Shown here: one piece after another, positions 1 to 8,682 of the stretch
Numbering within the stretch: the first letter of the stretch is position 1
Layout of the letters: every line of letters begins with the position of its first letter
Source: Paenibacillus sp. SYP-B3998
GTDB taxonomy: Bacteria; Bacillota; Bacilli; Paenibacillales; NBRC-103111
Direction: 5' to 3'
Assembly (NCBI RefSeq): GCF_010820665.1
Contig: NZ_JAAIKC010000006.1
Location: 1 to 64,000 of the forward strand
Length of the DNA: 64,000 nt
Position numbers and translations under genes: made by a program
Notes under the pieces: model-generated
The model's input: only the letters and a program-made list of their open reading frames with translations
Told to the model about the DNA's origin: nothing
Database searches by the model: none

Positions 1-40
1 CCTCCGTGTACTGATTAAATGTTTGTCCTTTTTTAGCCAT
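1..40 (-). CDS. IS transposase OrfA-like protein, 5' end only (runs off window)
   Basis: Reading leftward, a strong ribosome site (GGAGGGG) precedes an ATG at 40-38 and 13 codons starting MAKKGQTFNQYT before the window edge. That N-terminus resembles the first ORF of IS3-group transposases known from Paenibacillus, but only 13 residues are visible. It is supported by the adjoining terminal repeat at 77-124 and the palindrome at 71-88. The family assignment is an inference from memory. Confidence 0.55.
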   Translation of the reverse strand, partial: MAKKGQTFNQYTE

Positions 41-70
41 AGAAAAATCCCCTCCAAGTTGTACTCATTT

Positions 71-124
71 CCTTATGGTACCATAAGGTTTTTTTTGAGT
101 GTCTACTTAAAGGGGATATTACCA
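71..124 (-). mobile_element. Terminal end of an insertion sequence, with regulatory palindrome
   Basis: The element tip reads TGGTAATATCCCC inward from position 124, then a tract through 77. A perfect 18-nt palindrome (CCTTATGG/CCATAAGG arms) lies at 71-88, just ahead of the transposase leader. Such hairpins typically block read-through into the transposase. The same tip occurs in opposite orientation at 15577-15624 with one mismatch in 48 nt, and similarity stops exactly after the CCA at 124. The ends beginning TG and closing CA fit IS3-type elements. Confidence 0.7.
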
Positions 125-174
125 CTCACACGGTTCTTTGTATAGACGATTCAACCTAAAAAACATTTCAGTGC

Positions 175-1335
175 CTAAACCGAGAAGCTATATGCAACTT
201 CCTTCGTTTGTTTAACCAAATCGCCCCATTGCTCGACTGGCATGACATCAACAACCGCTTTAATCGGAATACTTTTGAAATCCAGCTTCAATATAGCTTC
301 CAAATCCAACCTATTGGTGACGAGACGAGCCAACCAATCTGGAACGAACTTCTCCATCTGCTGCAAACGATAGATAGCCGTTTCGAAATCTTTGCGCGAA
401 GCGTTCACCGAGCCGATCACGCATTTATTCTCAAGAACCATGCCCTGATTGAGCATGTCCGCGGAGATTTCCAGCTTCCGGTCCGCTGGAGTTACCCCAA
501 GCAGCGCTAGCACGCCGTTAGGCGCTAGCACGGACATAGCCTCGAATGCTAGCGGGCTGTAGCCCGTACACTCGAGAATGAGATCCACTGGCTTGCCGAG
601 CCCGTCGGCATAAGCCGTTAGGGTTTCCACAGTCCCGGCTGCGCCGGACTGTTGATAGACGGCGCCGCACGCCTGCACAAGCTGCGCTTGTAAGCTGTCT
701 TGCGGCGACATCGACCACACATAGGCGTCTAGCCCGAGCAATCGGCAGGTCATCGCTGCAAGCAGACCAAGCGGCCCAGAACCTAGAATAAGCGCTGTTC
801 GCGGCTCCCAAATCAGCCGCTGCTGCACACGCTGCACTTGATCCCATACCTTCTCGACAATACTTTGCGGCTCAACAAGCATCCCTAACTTCAATAAGGA
901 GGAGGGGACCTGAACCAAATAACGAGATTCTTCTTTATAAAACTCAGCTAGAAAGCCATGCGCTCCTTTGATTCCCCGTTCCACATATTTACCCGTCTGG
1001 CAGAAATCGGCATGACCATTGCGACAATTCACGCAGTTCTGATCCTTGCAAGGGCGTCTGACTATCGCCGTTACGAGATCTCCAACTTGAAAACCACTAT
1101 CTGCCCCTGCCTCTGTAACGACGCCAAGTGACTCATGACCTGTCGTTAAGTCATCTTCTCCCTCAGCTGGAGTCCCGTATTTTTCTTGTAAAATCTCTCG
1201 ATCCGTCCCATCCAAGCCAACCGCTAATACACGGACTAGCACTTCTTGCGGATGAGAAATAGTCGGGGTATCTATGGTTTCCAGCGCAATCGTGGCATTC
1301 CCCTCACGAAGCCCCTTAACGCGAATCGCTTTCAT
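175..1335 (-). CDS. Zinc-dependent glucose 1-dehydrogenase (MDR superfamily)
   Basis: A 386-residue medium-chain alcohol dehydrogenase. The N-terminal GroES-like half carries GLDGTDREI, where Asp42 takes the place of the usual catalytic Cys, as in the haloarchaeal glucose dehydrogenase; His67 (GHE) and Glu155 are the other likely catalytic zinc ligands. Cys96, 101, 104 and 112 form the structural zinc lobe. GSGPLG (185-190) is the Rossmann nucleotide site. The expected reaction is beta-D-glucose plus NAD(P)+ to gluconolactone. The start was moved to the ATG at 1335 because GGAGGAG lies 7 nt upstream. It begins 16 bp after the GH15 gene, so the two form an operon that would release and oxidise glucose. 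Confidence 0.8.
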   Translation of the reverse strand: MKAIRVKGLREGNATIALETIDTPTISHPQEVLVRVLAVGLDGTDREILQEKYGTPAEGEDDLTTGHESLGVVTEAGADSGFQVGDLVTAIVRRPCKDQNCVNCRNGHADFCQTGKYVERGIKGAHGFLAEFYKEESRYLVQVPSSLLKLGMLVEPQSIVEKVWDQVQRVQQRLIWEPRTALILGSGPLGLLAAMTCRLLGLDAYVWSMSPQDSLQAQLVQACGAVYQQSGAAGTVETLTAYADGLGKPVDLILECTGYSPLAFEAMSVLAPNGVLALLGVTPADRKLEISADMLNQGMVLENKCVIGSVNASRKDFETAIYRLQQMEKFVPDWLARLVTNRLDLEAILKLDFKSIPIKAVVDVMPVEQWGDLVKQTKEVAYSFSV

Positions 1336-1351
1336 CTCGTGATCTCCTCCT

Positions 1352-3388
1352 TTATTGCATGACAGGCTCCAATACCTTATCTTCACTGACGTCAGCCGCT
1401 TGATTCGTTCCGGCCGAGGTAAGTGTTTTTATTTTGGATAAATACTCTTGCGTAACTTTAATAAATGAAGCATGCGACCAAGTTAGCGGAGATACCGACA
1501 TGGGGTCGCCTGTGAAAGGATGAACCTGCTCCGCCATGACGCCGGAAGGCAGTGCGTGCTGAATGGCCCATCGCATCAAACGTTCAGCTTCTTCTAAATC
1601 GCCAACCGTGTTAGCCGCTGCAATCAGCCACTCTGCATACCAAAGCGTACAAATGAACCACGGGTTCCCAGGTACTTTTGCGACATCATTCGTTACCTGG
1701 TGGTAGTAATCGTTCTCATAGCGGGCAAAACCTCCGATATCTGTATGTACCCACAATTTATCTTTTAAAAACTGCATCGTCTTAACGATTCTAGGATCTT
1801 CAAGTTCAAACAAGCCAAAATCAAACAACGCATACATACTCATATCAAGCGTATAATCAGGGACGTAGCTCTGAGTCTCATTGTTCCAAAATAAAGCCCG
1901 TATGAATCGCTGCTGCCCAGGGTCATATAGCTGCTGCTCGGCTGCTTTCTTGACCTGAGCGGCTACATCCGCATAATAAATAGCTCGGGCTTTATCATCG
2001 TGGTACTCGGCGAATCGAGCTGCGGCTACTAACCCTGCATACACGCTTGCGACGGTGAAGGCCAGTACCCCATATCTTTCTTCCCACAGATCGTAGGAAG
2101 GCAACGGAAGACTGGAAGCATCGCGGTAATGCACGACAAAATCAGCTGCGGGCTTTACGAATTTCTCATAATCATCACGGGATTGTTCTAGCGTGCCTGC
2201 AAGCTTATGATGATGCCACATGGTATACAAAACGAGTGCCGTTTCGTCCTCTTGTATAGCTAGCTGCTTGGTACCCTGAGCATTGACCCAAGGATGCCAG
2301 CTTGAACCTACAGAACCGTCTGGATTGTATTTATGCATTAAATATCCTTCTGGCGTCAGCGCTTTGATGCAAAAGTCGAAAAACTTCCTAGAAAGCTCAT
2401 AATATCCAGCCCGATCCAGTGCGTGCGATACAAGGGCGCCATCACGAGGCCACATATAGGAGTACGAATCTTTGGCAAATTTTAATATATCTGAATCATT
2501 CGCAGCTACGATTGCCCCTCGGTTATCTAAATTCGTCCTTGTGATAAGCAAGCTTCTCTTGTAAAATGATTCCAAATCCTCTTTTAATAGTGATAACTGA
2601 TGCTGATCACGATTCACCCATTTTACCCAGTGATCATGAGTTCGCTGCAGCAAGGCTTGTGGTGTTGCTGTTCGCAGTAAACGCTCCAATCGTTCTACTT
2701 CTTGCTTGCTTTTTCCAAAACATATCCAAAACCAAGCATCCTTCGTGCTCTTAGGCGGCAGTATCATTGTCAACTCGATAATACCGTCCACTGAACCCTG
2801 TGCGATAGGATTACCACCTAGATGACCGTCCTCCGCGTCACGCCATGTACCTTCCAGGCCATTGATTCCCTTTTGACCCGTCGCATACCCTGTTGGTTTG
2901 GCTTTGTCCTCATCGGGCGACAAACAAGATAACGACATGTAACGGTGTCCTTTGTAAAATAGAAGCGAATTCAGCTCAGGATCATAGTAAATCGTATCCC
3001 CGATGCCATTTCCATAAATCTGTAGATCCAGATGAAAGTAAAGCTTCACCTTTCGCTGCCTATCCAATCGGTTTTCAACTCTGATTTTACGCAAAAACAC
3101 ATTTTGCTGAACATCGACTCCATCCCTGATAAGTAGGCTTAACCCAAGCCGCTCATTCGTACATTCCACATTGGTAACAAGGGAATCTTCCAAATAAGTC
3201 AGCTTGCGTGATACCTCTGGATTGTCAATCCAGAAGAATTCTTCGTCGCACCAAACGCCAAAATGTGAAAGATGATCGCTAGATTGATTTTCCTGACCTA
3301 CTAAAGGGTAATACATGTCACGAATATTATAAGCAGCATCAAAATTGATGAGTACATTCCCATTTCCTATGGGTAGATCCCTTGCCAT
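1352..3388 (-). CDS. Glycoside hydrolase family 15 (glucoamylase/dextranase-like)
   Basis: A 678-residue protein with the two-part layout of prokaryotic GH15 enzymes: an N-terminal beta-sandwich (about 1-260) and a C-terminal (alpha/alpha)6 barrel (about 280-650). Barrel motifs include YMWPRDGALV (311-320), YDLWEERYG with the likely acid Glu436/437, and MAEQVHPFTG with the likely base Glu620, followed by PLTWSHASF. There is no signal peptide, so it should act in the cytoplasm on imported or stored alpha-glucans, trehalose or oligosaccharides, releasing beta-glucose. Exact substrate cannot be told. The start at 3388 has AAAGAGG upstream and gives the family-typical MARDLPIGNG N-terminus; an earlier in-frame ATG lacks a ribosome site. 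Confidence 0.85.
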   Translation of the reverse strand: MARDLPIGNGNVLINFDAAYNIRDMYYPLVGQENQSSDHLSHFGVWCDEEFFWIDNPEVSRKLTYLEDSLVTNVECTNERLGLSLLIRDGVDVQQNVFLRKIRVENRLDRQRKVKLYFHLDLQIYGNGIGDTIYYDPELNSLLFYKGHRYMSLSCLSPDEDKAKPTGYATGQKGINGLEGTWRDAEDGHLGGNPIAQGSVDGIIELTMILPPKSTKDAWFWICFGKSKQEVERLERLLRTATPQALLQRTHDHWVKWVNRDQHQLSLLKEDLESFYKRSLLITRTNLDNRGAIVAANDSDILKFAKDSYSYMWPRDGALVSHALDRAGYYELSRKFFDFCIKALTPEGYLMHKYNPDGSVGSSWHPWVNAQGTKQLAIQEDETALVLYTMWHHHKLAGTLEQSRDDYEKFVKPAADFVVHYRDASSLPLPSYDLWEERYGVLAFTVASVYAGLVAAARFAEYHDDKARAIYYADVAAQVKKAAEQQLYDPGQQRFIRALFWNNETQSYVPDYTLDMSMYALFDFGLFELEDPRIVKTMQFLKDKLWVHTDIGGFARYENDYYHQVTNDVAKVPGNPWFICTLWYAEWLIAAANTVGDLEEAERLMRWAIQHALPSGVMAEQVHPFTGDPMSVSPLTWSHASFIKVTQEYLSKIKTLTSAGTNQAADVSEDKVLEPVMQ

Positions 3389-3563
3389 ACGATCAGCCTC
3401 TTTCCATGGATGTTGCAATTAATTTTCCAATTGAAGGACCTAACTATGCATCACTTGCGATTTCCACTGGAAAAATCGGTAAATGCCACCATTTCGTCAC
3501 TTATGCATTTTCATTTTAAAGGAATTCGTTTACAATATTAGTTATATGGAGGGATACGTAATT

Positions 3564-4217
3564 ATGCAGCAATTAGAAGGATTCGGTAAATTTTTGGAGA
3601 GCTTGCGCGGAAAGATGTCTTTACGTGAAGCGGCCCACAAAAGCGGACTTTCGCATGCCTATATTCGAGACCTTGAATTAGAGCGGAACCGTTCCACCAA
3701 CGAGAAGATCAAGCCCTCTCCTGTCACACTCAAAAAGCTGTCGGATGCATACAATTATTCGTATACAGAACTGATGGAGAAAGCAGGTTATCTGGAAAAA
3801 GAAGGCATGGCGAACACCGATGTCGACATTCCCTTTGAAGATATCCTATTCATTGAAGTGAGTATGAAAGAAATAACCTATCATACCCATACGGGTAGAT
3901 TGAACAGAAACGTGAATTCCTTGATCGATTTCAGCAGCTTTCTCGACAAGCTTGAAGATCTGGATTTCAAAAAAATGGATACAGACTTGTTCGTAAATCT
4001 GCATCATGTGCAAAAATATTTAGAAAAAGAAGGAAAGCTTTATTTCGATTCCCTCGGTCTCGGCAAGCATGTTGTCATGGCCGCAATAAGGCAAAAGAAA
4101 TACCACGAACTTATCATTCGAAGCGTAGCCCGCAATACGGGGATGAGTGTTGGTTACCAATTCGATCGCAGTCCCGGCGGAGACTCGTTGTTTTCTTCTT
4201 TAAAGCGTCCTATTTAG
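3564..4217 (+). CDS. XRE-family helix-turn-helix regulator
   Basis: A 217-residue protein. Residues about 5-65 form a Cro/C1-type HTH (SLREAAHKSGLSHAYIRDLE is the recognition region). The remaining 150 residues are mixed alpha/beta with no recognised ligand domain. The ATG at 3564 follows GGAGGG. It is transcribed divergently from the GH15-dehydrogenase operon across 175 bp, so it may regulate that operon, but no operator was identified. Autoregulation is also possible. Confidence 0.75.
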   Translation: MQQLEGFGKFLESLRGKMSLREAAHKSGLSHAYIRDLELERNRSTNEKIKPSPVTLKKLSDAYNYSYTELMEKAGYLEKEGMANTDVDIPFEDILFIEVSMKEITYHTHTGRLNRNVNSLIDFSSFLDKLEDLDFKKMDTDLFVNLHHVQKYLEKEGKLYFDSLGLGKHVVMAAIRQKKYHELIIRSVARNTGMSVGYQFDRSPGGDSLFSSLKRPI

Positions 4218-4399
4218 CAGAAGTACGTCGTTAATTCTTGTTTCTTCGATACACTGTGCTTAGCAAGTAAACATTTGTCTGATTTCATTTTAAATTAGTA
4301 ACCACAAGGCAGCATTTTGGAAAAAAGCCTTGCGTTTGGCACCTCTGGGACAACCTATCGCTTATTGACGGAAAAAGGATAAAAAGTTCGGGATATTCT

Positions 4400-4421
4400 G
4401 AAACTTTTGTTTCCTTTTTTT
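4400..4421 (+). terminator. Weak intrinsic terminator after the XRE gene
   Basis: A short GAAAC/GTTTC hairpin is followed by a run of seven Ts. It lies 180 bp downstream of the XRE stop and 75 bp upstream of the next gene. The stem is only five pairs, so it is tentative. Confidence 0.35.
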
Positions 4422-4497
4422 CGTCTATTTAAGGAGTATGACTAGGTTGTATTCACTAATGAAAAGTGATTATATGGAGAGGAATTGTTGAGATTAT

Positions 4498-5613
4498 ATG
4501 GCTTTACAGCAAACTGCGTCCCGACTCCCTCCTCGTAAAACCGGAAAAGGTAGACGTAAAAAGTCTACAGGAATGGGAGTTATCTTGTACACGCTTATTG
4601 GATTTACTGGCTTGTCTTTAGTGGCCTTATGTTGGTTTTTCCTTACATCATCAGGGACAAGTGTAAGACTCATGATGGCTGACACCATCATTACAACCCA
4701 GCATCGCGATTGGGCCAAATATTTGATTGGCTCGGACGAATTGAAGAAGCGAGTTGACGCTTATACGAAAAATTTCGAAGAAATGGGCGTCGAGAAAGAC
4801 AAAGGATTTGTTGACCTTGGCAAAAACTCAACGAAACCTTCAACCGTTAAAAAAGAGCTTGTCAAAATTGATCCGATTTCGGGCTCAAACTTTAAAGGTT
4901 ATCTTGTAACCATCTCAGATCCAAAAAAGGTAAGAATTGCTGTTCCCGAAAAAGCAGGTAAAGGTGAGAAAGTTTCATCAATGGTCAAGCGAACAGGAGC
5001 CATTCTCGGCGTGAACGGCGGAGGATTTAATGATCCGAACTGGGAAGGAAATGGCTTCCAACCAGAGGGAATCGTTATCTCTGGGGGCAAAATCTTTTAT
5101 AATGATAAAGGGGTAAATGGCTCCGTTCAAGTTGTAGGGATTGATAAAGAAGGCCGTATGATTGCTGGTAAATATAAAGTTTCCGAGCTTGTCGAAATGG
5201 GCGTTAAAGAAGCCGTTTCCTTCAGTCCGCGCTTTATTGTCAACGGCGTTGGTCAGATCAAGAGTCAAGCTGACGGTTGGGGCATTGCGCCTCGAACAAG
5301 CATGGCTCAGACAAAAGATGGCTCGATTCTCTTCTGTATTATCGATGGCAGGCAAAAAAATAGCATCGGAGCTACCTTATACGATGTCCAGCAGATCTTC
5401 CTCGACCATGGCGCGGTGACGGCTGCCAATTTGGATGGCGGAGCCTCGACCGTTCTCGTTCACAATAATGCAATCGTCAACAAGCCATCCAGCGAATACG
5501 GTGAACGCTATCTTCCCACTGCATGGCTTGTTTATGATCATCCTGAGACAGCTAACATTAAGAACGTCTGGGAAGGCCTTGATATTCGCAAAATTGATCC
5601 CTCCAAATGGTAG
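4498..5613 (+). CDS. Membrane-anchored phosphodiester glycosidase-like protein (NAGPA domain)
   Basis: A 371-residue protein with a basic N-terminus, one transmembrane anchor (about 26-48) and an extracytoplasmic domain. The C-terminal two thirds carry the NAGPA/YngK signatures: a VNGGGF-type motif near residue 165, a stretch RTSMAQTKDGSILFCIIDGR, and LDGGASTVLV near 310. The family is annotated as exopolysaccharide biosynthesis or N-acetylglucosamine-1-phosphodiester glycosidase, and is common in sporulating Firmicutes. The start ATG has a ribosome site (GGAGAGG) 15 nt away, further than usual. A strong terminator follows, so it is monocistronic. Confidence 0.75.
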   Translation: MALQQTASRLPPRKTGKGRRKKSTGMGVILYTLIGFTGLSLVALCWFFLTSSGTSVRLMMADTIITTQHRDWAKYLIGSDELKKRVDAYTKNFEEMGVEKDKGFVDLGKNSTKPSTVKKELVKIDPISGSNFKGYLVTISDPKKVRIAVPEKAGKGEKVSSMVKRTGAILGVNGGGFNDPNWEGNGFQPEGIVISGGKIFYNDKGVNGSVQVVGIDKEGRMIAGKYKVSELVEMGVKEAVSFSPRFIVNGVGQIKSQADGWGIAPRTSMAQTKDGSILFCIIDGRQKNSIGATLYDVQQIFLDHGAVTAANLDGGASTVLVHNNAIVNKPSSEYGERYLPTAWLVYDHPETANIKNVWEGLDIRKIDPSKW

Positions 5614-5621
5614 ACAATGAA

Positions 5622-5660
5622 AACGCAGGAGTCTCAGTATAGCTGAGCTTCCTGCGTTTT
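5622..5660 (+). terminator. Rho-independent terminator
   Basis: AACGCAGGA pairs with TCCTGCGTT around an inner CTCAG/CTGAG stem, followed by a T-rich tract. It closes the NAGPA gene. Confidence 0.85.
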
Positions 5661-5692
5661 GTTGTATGCGTATGAATGACATATACGCTTTA

Positions 5693-6061
5693 TTAACGAT
5701 TCCCGACGATCACTAAATCTTCGGCAGCCCCAGAAGCTGCTATCTCATCGACAAGCTCATCGTCCGCTTTAGCTTCTTTCCACGAACGAACAGTCTCAAC
5801 AACACTTGATGCCGTTTCTTTCGCTTTACCTACTAATTCCACAGTATGCGTACTTACGGTTTTGGCAACATCTTGTGTTTTTTGAGTGATCGTGCTCGCA
5901 ATTTGCACGGTTTTATCACTAACCACTTGCGCTTGCTCCGCGATGTCTCTTCTTAGTTCACGCCCTGATTTTGGAGCTAATAAAAGTGCTGTGGCCGCTC
6001 CTAACACGCCGCCAACAACAGCTCCGATGAGAAGATCTTTACCTTTTTTTTGATTGGACAT
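5693..6061 (-). CDS. YtxH-like general stress protein
   Basis: A 122-residue protein with an N-terminal glycine/alanine-rich membrane segment (about 10-30: LLIGAVVGGVLGAATALLLA) followed by PKSGRELRRDI, the YtxH/gas-vesicle-like signature, then a long amphipathic helix rich in Thr/Val/Lys likely to be coiled-coil. YtxH proteins in Bacillus belong to the general stress group, with no enzymatic role known. The start has AAGGAG upstream. The gene follows the DUF948 gene by 34 bp on the same strand, matching the known ytxG-ytxH arrangement. Confidence 0.85.
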   Translation of the reverse strand: MSNQKKGKDLLIGAVVGGVLGAATALLLAPKSGRELRRDIAEQAQVVSDKTVQIASTITQKTQDVAKTVSTHTVELVGKAKETASSVVETVRSWKEAKADDELVDEIAASGAAEDLVIVGNR

Positions 6062-6095
6062 AGGATTCCACTCCTTAGAGTATTAGTTCAGACTT

Positions 6096-6542
6096 TTAAG
6101 TGTCTGATTTGGCATTTCTATGAGCTTGCCATCTTTGCCACAATTCAATACCGGTCGTTGTCCATTCGATTGCATCCTGCAATCTTTTCTGGTGGGTATG
6201 TACGACTTTTTCCGCACCTTGAATGGATTGGTTCATCACCCTCGATGCTTTGCGAAGGACAGAAGCGACGTCTCCTATAGCTGCTCCTGTCTGTTCAATC
6301 GAGTGAAAACATGGCTGCAACTCCTGCAATTGAGTGTGCACAGCATCGGTGAGAACTGCTGCCTGCTTGATAAGCTGCTGGGACTGATTGGCTGTCACTG
6401 TTAGGCTTACTTTCGTTTCAACGATGGCATCGCTCAGCTGGAGCAGTGTGTTTCTTGCTGTAATCAAGATACGTATCCCAAAGCCTACAAGTACGATAAC
6501 TGCGACAGCGGCGCTCACTACGCTTATCTCCACCCATGTCAT
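6096..6542 (-). CDS. DUF948 (YtxG-like) membrane protein
   Basis: A 148-residue protein with an N-terminal transmembrane helix (about 5-28) and a long helical tail with many Gln/Thr/Val heptads, the DUF948 pattern. It is partner of the YtxH-like gene immediately downstream; in Bacillus the pair is a stress operon. The ATG at 6542 is chosen because AGGAGG lies 8 nt upstream; the GTG three codons earlier overlaps that ribosome site. Confidence 0.8.
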   Translation of the reverse strand: MTWVEISVVSAAVAVIVLVGFGIRILITARNTLLQLSDAIVETKVSLTVTANQSQQLIKQAAVLTDAVHTQLQELQPCFHSIEQTGAAIGDVASVLRKASRVMNQSIQGAEKVVHTHQKRLQDAIEWTTTGIELWQRWQAHRNAKSDT

Positions 6543-6721
6543 GACCGGCACCTCCTAAGCATTTTAACTTGCTTCGTAAGCAGATGGCATCTTCTAGACG
6601 AATGCCTATGAATTACTACAGTATAAGTAGGCGCTGCCTGTCTTGACACAAAAATGCTGAAAAAATTTTGGCGACCTGTCATAATAAGAATTAAACGAAC
6701 TTTAGAGGGTGGAGGGCAAAC

Positions 6722-7354
6722 ATGTTACGCGAGCAGGGACTCAAAGAAATTGAGCAAACACGCATCATCGCCATCGTCCGAGGCGTTAAAGAGGAGCATA
6801 TCTCTTCTGTGGCCGAGGCGCTTTACCGGGGCGGCATAACGGTCATGGAAGTAACTTTAAACACACCAGGCGCGCTCCGCATGATCGAAGAGTTACAAAG
6901 CACATTTACTGATCGCATGTACATTGGTGCCGGTACTGTCCTTGATCTGGATGATGCGAAAAAAGCGGTACAAGCAGGAGCAGCTTTCCTTGTCACTCCG
7001 AACATGGATGAGGAAGTGATTCGTTGGGCCAAAAGTGAGGATATTCCGATCTTTCCCGGCGCTATGACGCCAACTGAAATCGTTAAAGCTTGGAAAGCCG
7101 GTGCAACCGCCGTTAAAGTTTTCCCTTGCGCGAGTCTGGGCATTGCCTACATCAAGGAATTAATGGGACCATTAGATCACATTCCGATGATGGCTGTTGG
7201 AGGCGTAACTGAAGAGAATATTAAACAGTTCCTGCACATCGGTTGTTACGGCTTAGGCATCGGCGGGTCCTTAATTAACTTGAAAGAAATCGAAGCAGGC
7301 CGCTTTGAATGGATTACTGAGAAAGCCTCCCGATTATTGGCTGCATCCAATTAA
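6722..7354 (+). CDS. eda: 2-dehydro-3-deoxy-phosphogluconate (KDPG/KHG) aldolase
   Basis: A 210-residue class I aldolase. Glu43 in VMEVTLNTP and Lys132 in VKVFPC are the catalytic general acid/base and Schiff-base lysine of the KDPG/KHG family; PGAMTPTEI and VGGV form the phosphate-binding loops. It cleaves KDPG to pyruvate and glyceraldehyde-3-phosphate in the cytoplasm, the last Entner-Doudoroff step, and may also act on 4-hydroxy-2-oxoglutarate. The length matches the family. No kinase or dehydratase gene is adjacent, so the pathway it feeds is unclear here. Confidence 0.9.
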   Translation: MLREQGLKEIEQTRIIAIVRGVKEEHISSVAEALYRGGITVMEVTLNTPGALRMIEELQSTFTDRMYIGAGTVLDLDDAKKAVQAGAAFLVTPNMDEEVIRWAKSEDIPIFPGAMTPTEIVKAWKAGATAVKVFPCASLGIAYIKELMGPLDHIPMMAVGGVTEENIKQFLHIGCYGLGIGGSLINLKEIEAGRFEWITEKASRLLAASN

Positions 7355-7382
7355 TTCGGCTGTTTACTCTATAAAAGAACAA

Positions 7383-7432
7383 AATAGCCATCTTCCTCCG
7401 AAATGTAACCGGAGAAAGATGACTATTTTTTT
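7383..7432. terminator. Bidirectional terminator between convergent genes
   Basis: AATAGCCATCTTCCTCCG pairs with CGGAGAAAGATGACTATT around an 8-nt loop, flanked by an A tract on one side and eight Ts on the other. It serves the aldolase and the convergent regulator gene. Confidence 0.85.
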
Positions 7433-8055
7433 TGACTAATCATATACACGCATTTACTGCCGCCTTTGGCCAAACATTCTGTTCGTTCTACATCGGCATC
7501 GAGTAAATTACGAAACAAAGCAAGCTCGCACTTACATGCCTGCTGAAACCGATTGGCGACCTGTGTAATGGGACAATTGTGTTCGCTAAGGAGAAATTCC
7601 CCCTCTTCACCTTGTGACCATTCCACCATATAGCCGTTCTCGTTCTGAATTCTCGCTAGCTCCGCCACTCGTTCTTCCAAGCTTATCGCTTTCATTCGCG
7701 ATTGATAGCGCAGCTCCATCTTTTCTTGTCTGCGTTCAAACAAATGATCGATTTTCTCAAGACCTTCATCCTCCAGCAGTTCACCAAGCAGGTCCAACGT
7801 AAGCTGCGAATATTTCTTAGGAAACAATTCATCGGCTAGCGGAGATAACGAATACATCCTTGTTGGTCTGCCCATCGCTTGTCGAACAAGCTTCGTTTCC
7901 AGTAAAGCATCCTTCTCTAAGGAGTTGATATGGCGGCGTACAGCCATTTCCGTAATTCCGAGCTGCTTCGAAATCTCATGGACGCTTAGAGGCCCCTCGG
8001 TTTTGAGCATGGAAAGGATCACTTTACGCGTGGATGTCTCTAGTTCCTGTTTCAA
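7423..8055 (-). CDS. Winged-helix regulator with conserved cysteines (SufR/DeoR-like)
   Basis: A 210-residue protein. Residues 10-70 are a winged helix (LSVHEISKQLGITEMAVRRH as the HTH). The C-terminal part contains Cys161, Cys174, Cys176, Cys194 and Cys202, spaced as in the SufR-like regulators that hold an iron-sulfur cluster, with the hallmark HNCPI and ECLAKGGSKCVY. It is therefore probably a redox or iron-sensing repressor. The start is a TTG at 8055 with AGGTGAGC upstream. Its target is not evident from neighbours. Confidence 0.75.
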   Translation of the reverse strand: MKQELETSTRKVILSMLKTEGPLSVHEISKQLGITEMAVRRHINSLEKDALLETKLVRQAMGRPTRMYSLSPLADELFPKKYSQLTLDLLGELLEDEGLEKIDHLFERRQEKMELRYQSRMKAISLEERVAELARIQNENGYMVEWSQGEEGEFLLSEHNCPITQVANRFQQACKCELALFRNLLDADVERTECLAKGGSKCVYMISQKK

Positions 8056-8139
8056 AAGCTCACCTACCCTCGGACCTGCATTTTAGTCTCATTTTACAGC
8101 ATCCTTTACAATAAGTAAATTAAGAAACAACTATGTATG

Positions 8140-8571
8140 TTATTCCATTTCCTTCTTTATGAACGCTTTTACATGAACAGCGAATTCTTGGAACGCTGCA
8201 GGAAGTCTAGGAATTAACGGATTGAGCTGCTCCCGATTCCAGCTTACATATTCCTGCACAAGAGGCTTTCTGAGCTTTACCAGCTCCAATAAAGTCTCTG
8301 TTAACGTTTCGGAATAGGCACCTTCGCCGTGTACAATTTCGACGATATCCTCATAACTGCTTGCATCTCTTAAAATAAACGCATCAATGAGTAAACTGCC
8401 GACATCTGTCACCGTTTCAATCGCTAAATGAAGCACTCTTTCTTGAGCCATTTGTAGTATGAGCGTGGACTCGCCGTGCTGCCACTGCTCCTCCAATTGC
8501 TTGCAAGTCTCAGACAAGCAATCTAGAAACTGAATTCTTTGATCAATTTGCTCATGATTAATAAAATACAT
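8140..8571 (-). CDS. DUF86/HepT-like protein (YutE type)
   Basis: A 143-residue all-helical protein. The segment around SSYEDIVEIVHGEGAYSE followed by LLELVKLRKPLVQEYVSWN is the DUF86 signature with the RxxxxxxY-type motif in modified form (RKPLVQEY). HepT proteins are toxins when paired with MntA nucleotidyltransferases, but no MntA gene is adjacent here; the solitary Bacillus relative YutE is uncharacterised. A 35-residue membrane peptide gene ends 3 bp before its start. Confidence 0.75.
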   Translation of the reverse strand: MYFINHEQIDQRIQFLDCLSETCKQLEEQWQHGESTLILQMAQERVLHLAIETVTDVGSLLIDAFILRDASSYEDIVEIVHGEGAYSETLTETLLELVKLRKPLVQEYVSWNREQLNPLIPRLPAAFQEFAVHVKAFIKKEME

Positions 8572-8574
8572 GAC

Positions 8575-8682
8575 CTATCTCCGTCCTCTTTTTCTCCATT
8601 TGGTCCATATCAGCATAGCAAAGAAAGTAACGATAACCAATAAAATCAACAAAACTGCTTGCATCAAATATTCATAACTCAC
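8575..8682 (-). CDS. Small single-pass membrane peptide (35 aa)
   Basis: Reading leftward from a GTG at 8682, with GAGGGTG 8 nt upstream, 35 codons encode SYEYLMQAVLLILL... with a hydrophobic helix (about 6-25) followed by a basic tail KWRKRGRR. The stop is 3 bp before the DUF86 start, so the two are probably cotranscribed. Not recognised as a named family. Support comes from the ribosome site, the membrane-plus-basic-tail design and the tight spacing. Confidence 0.5.
   Translation of the reverse strand: MSYEYLMQAVLLILLVIVTFFAMLIWTKWRKRGRR

Noticed and set aside
518-847. 109-codon minus-strand frame inside the glucose dehydrogenase gene
   Set aside because: It overlaps the conserved Rossmann domain in another frame and has no ribosome site; it is a shadow.
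8140-8682. A classic HepT/MntA toxin-antitoxin pair
   Set aside because: No nucleotidyltransferase gene is adjacent; the upstream peptide is a membrane peptide, not an MntA relative.
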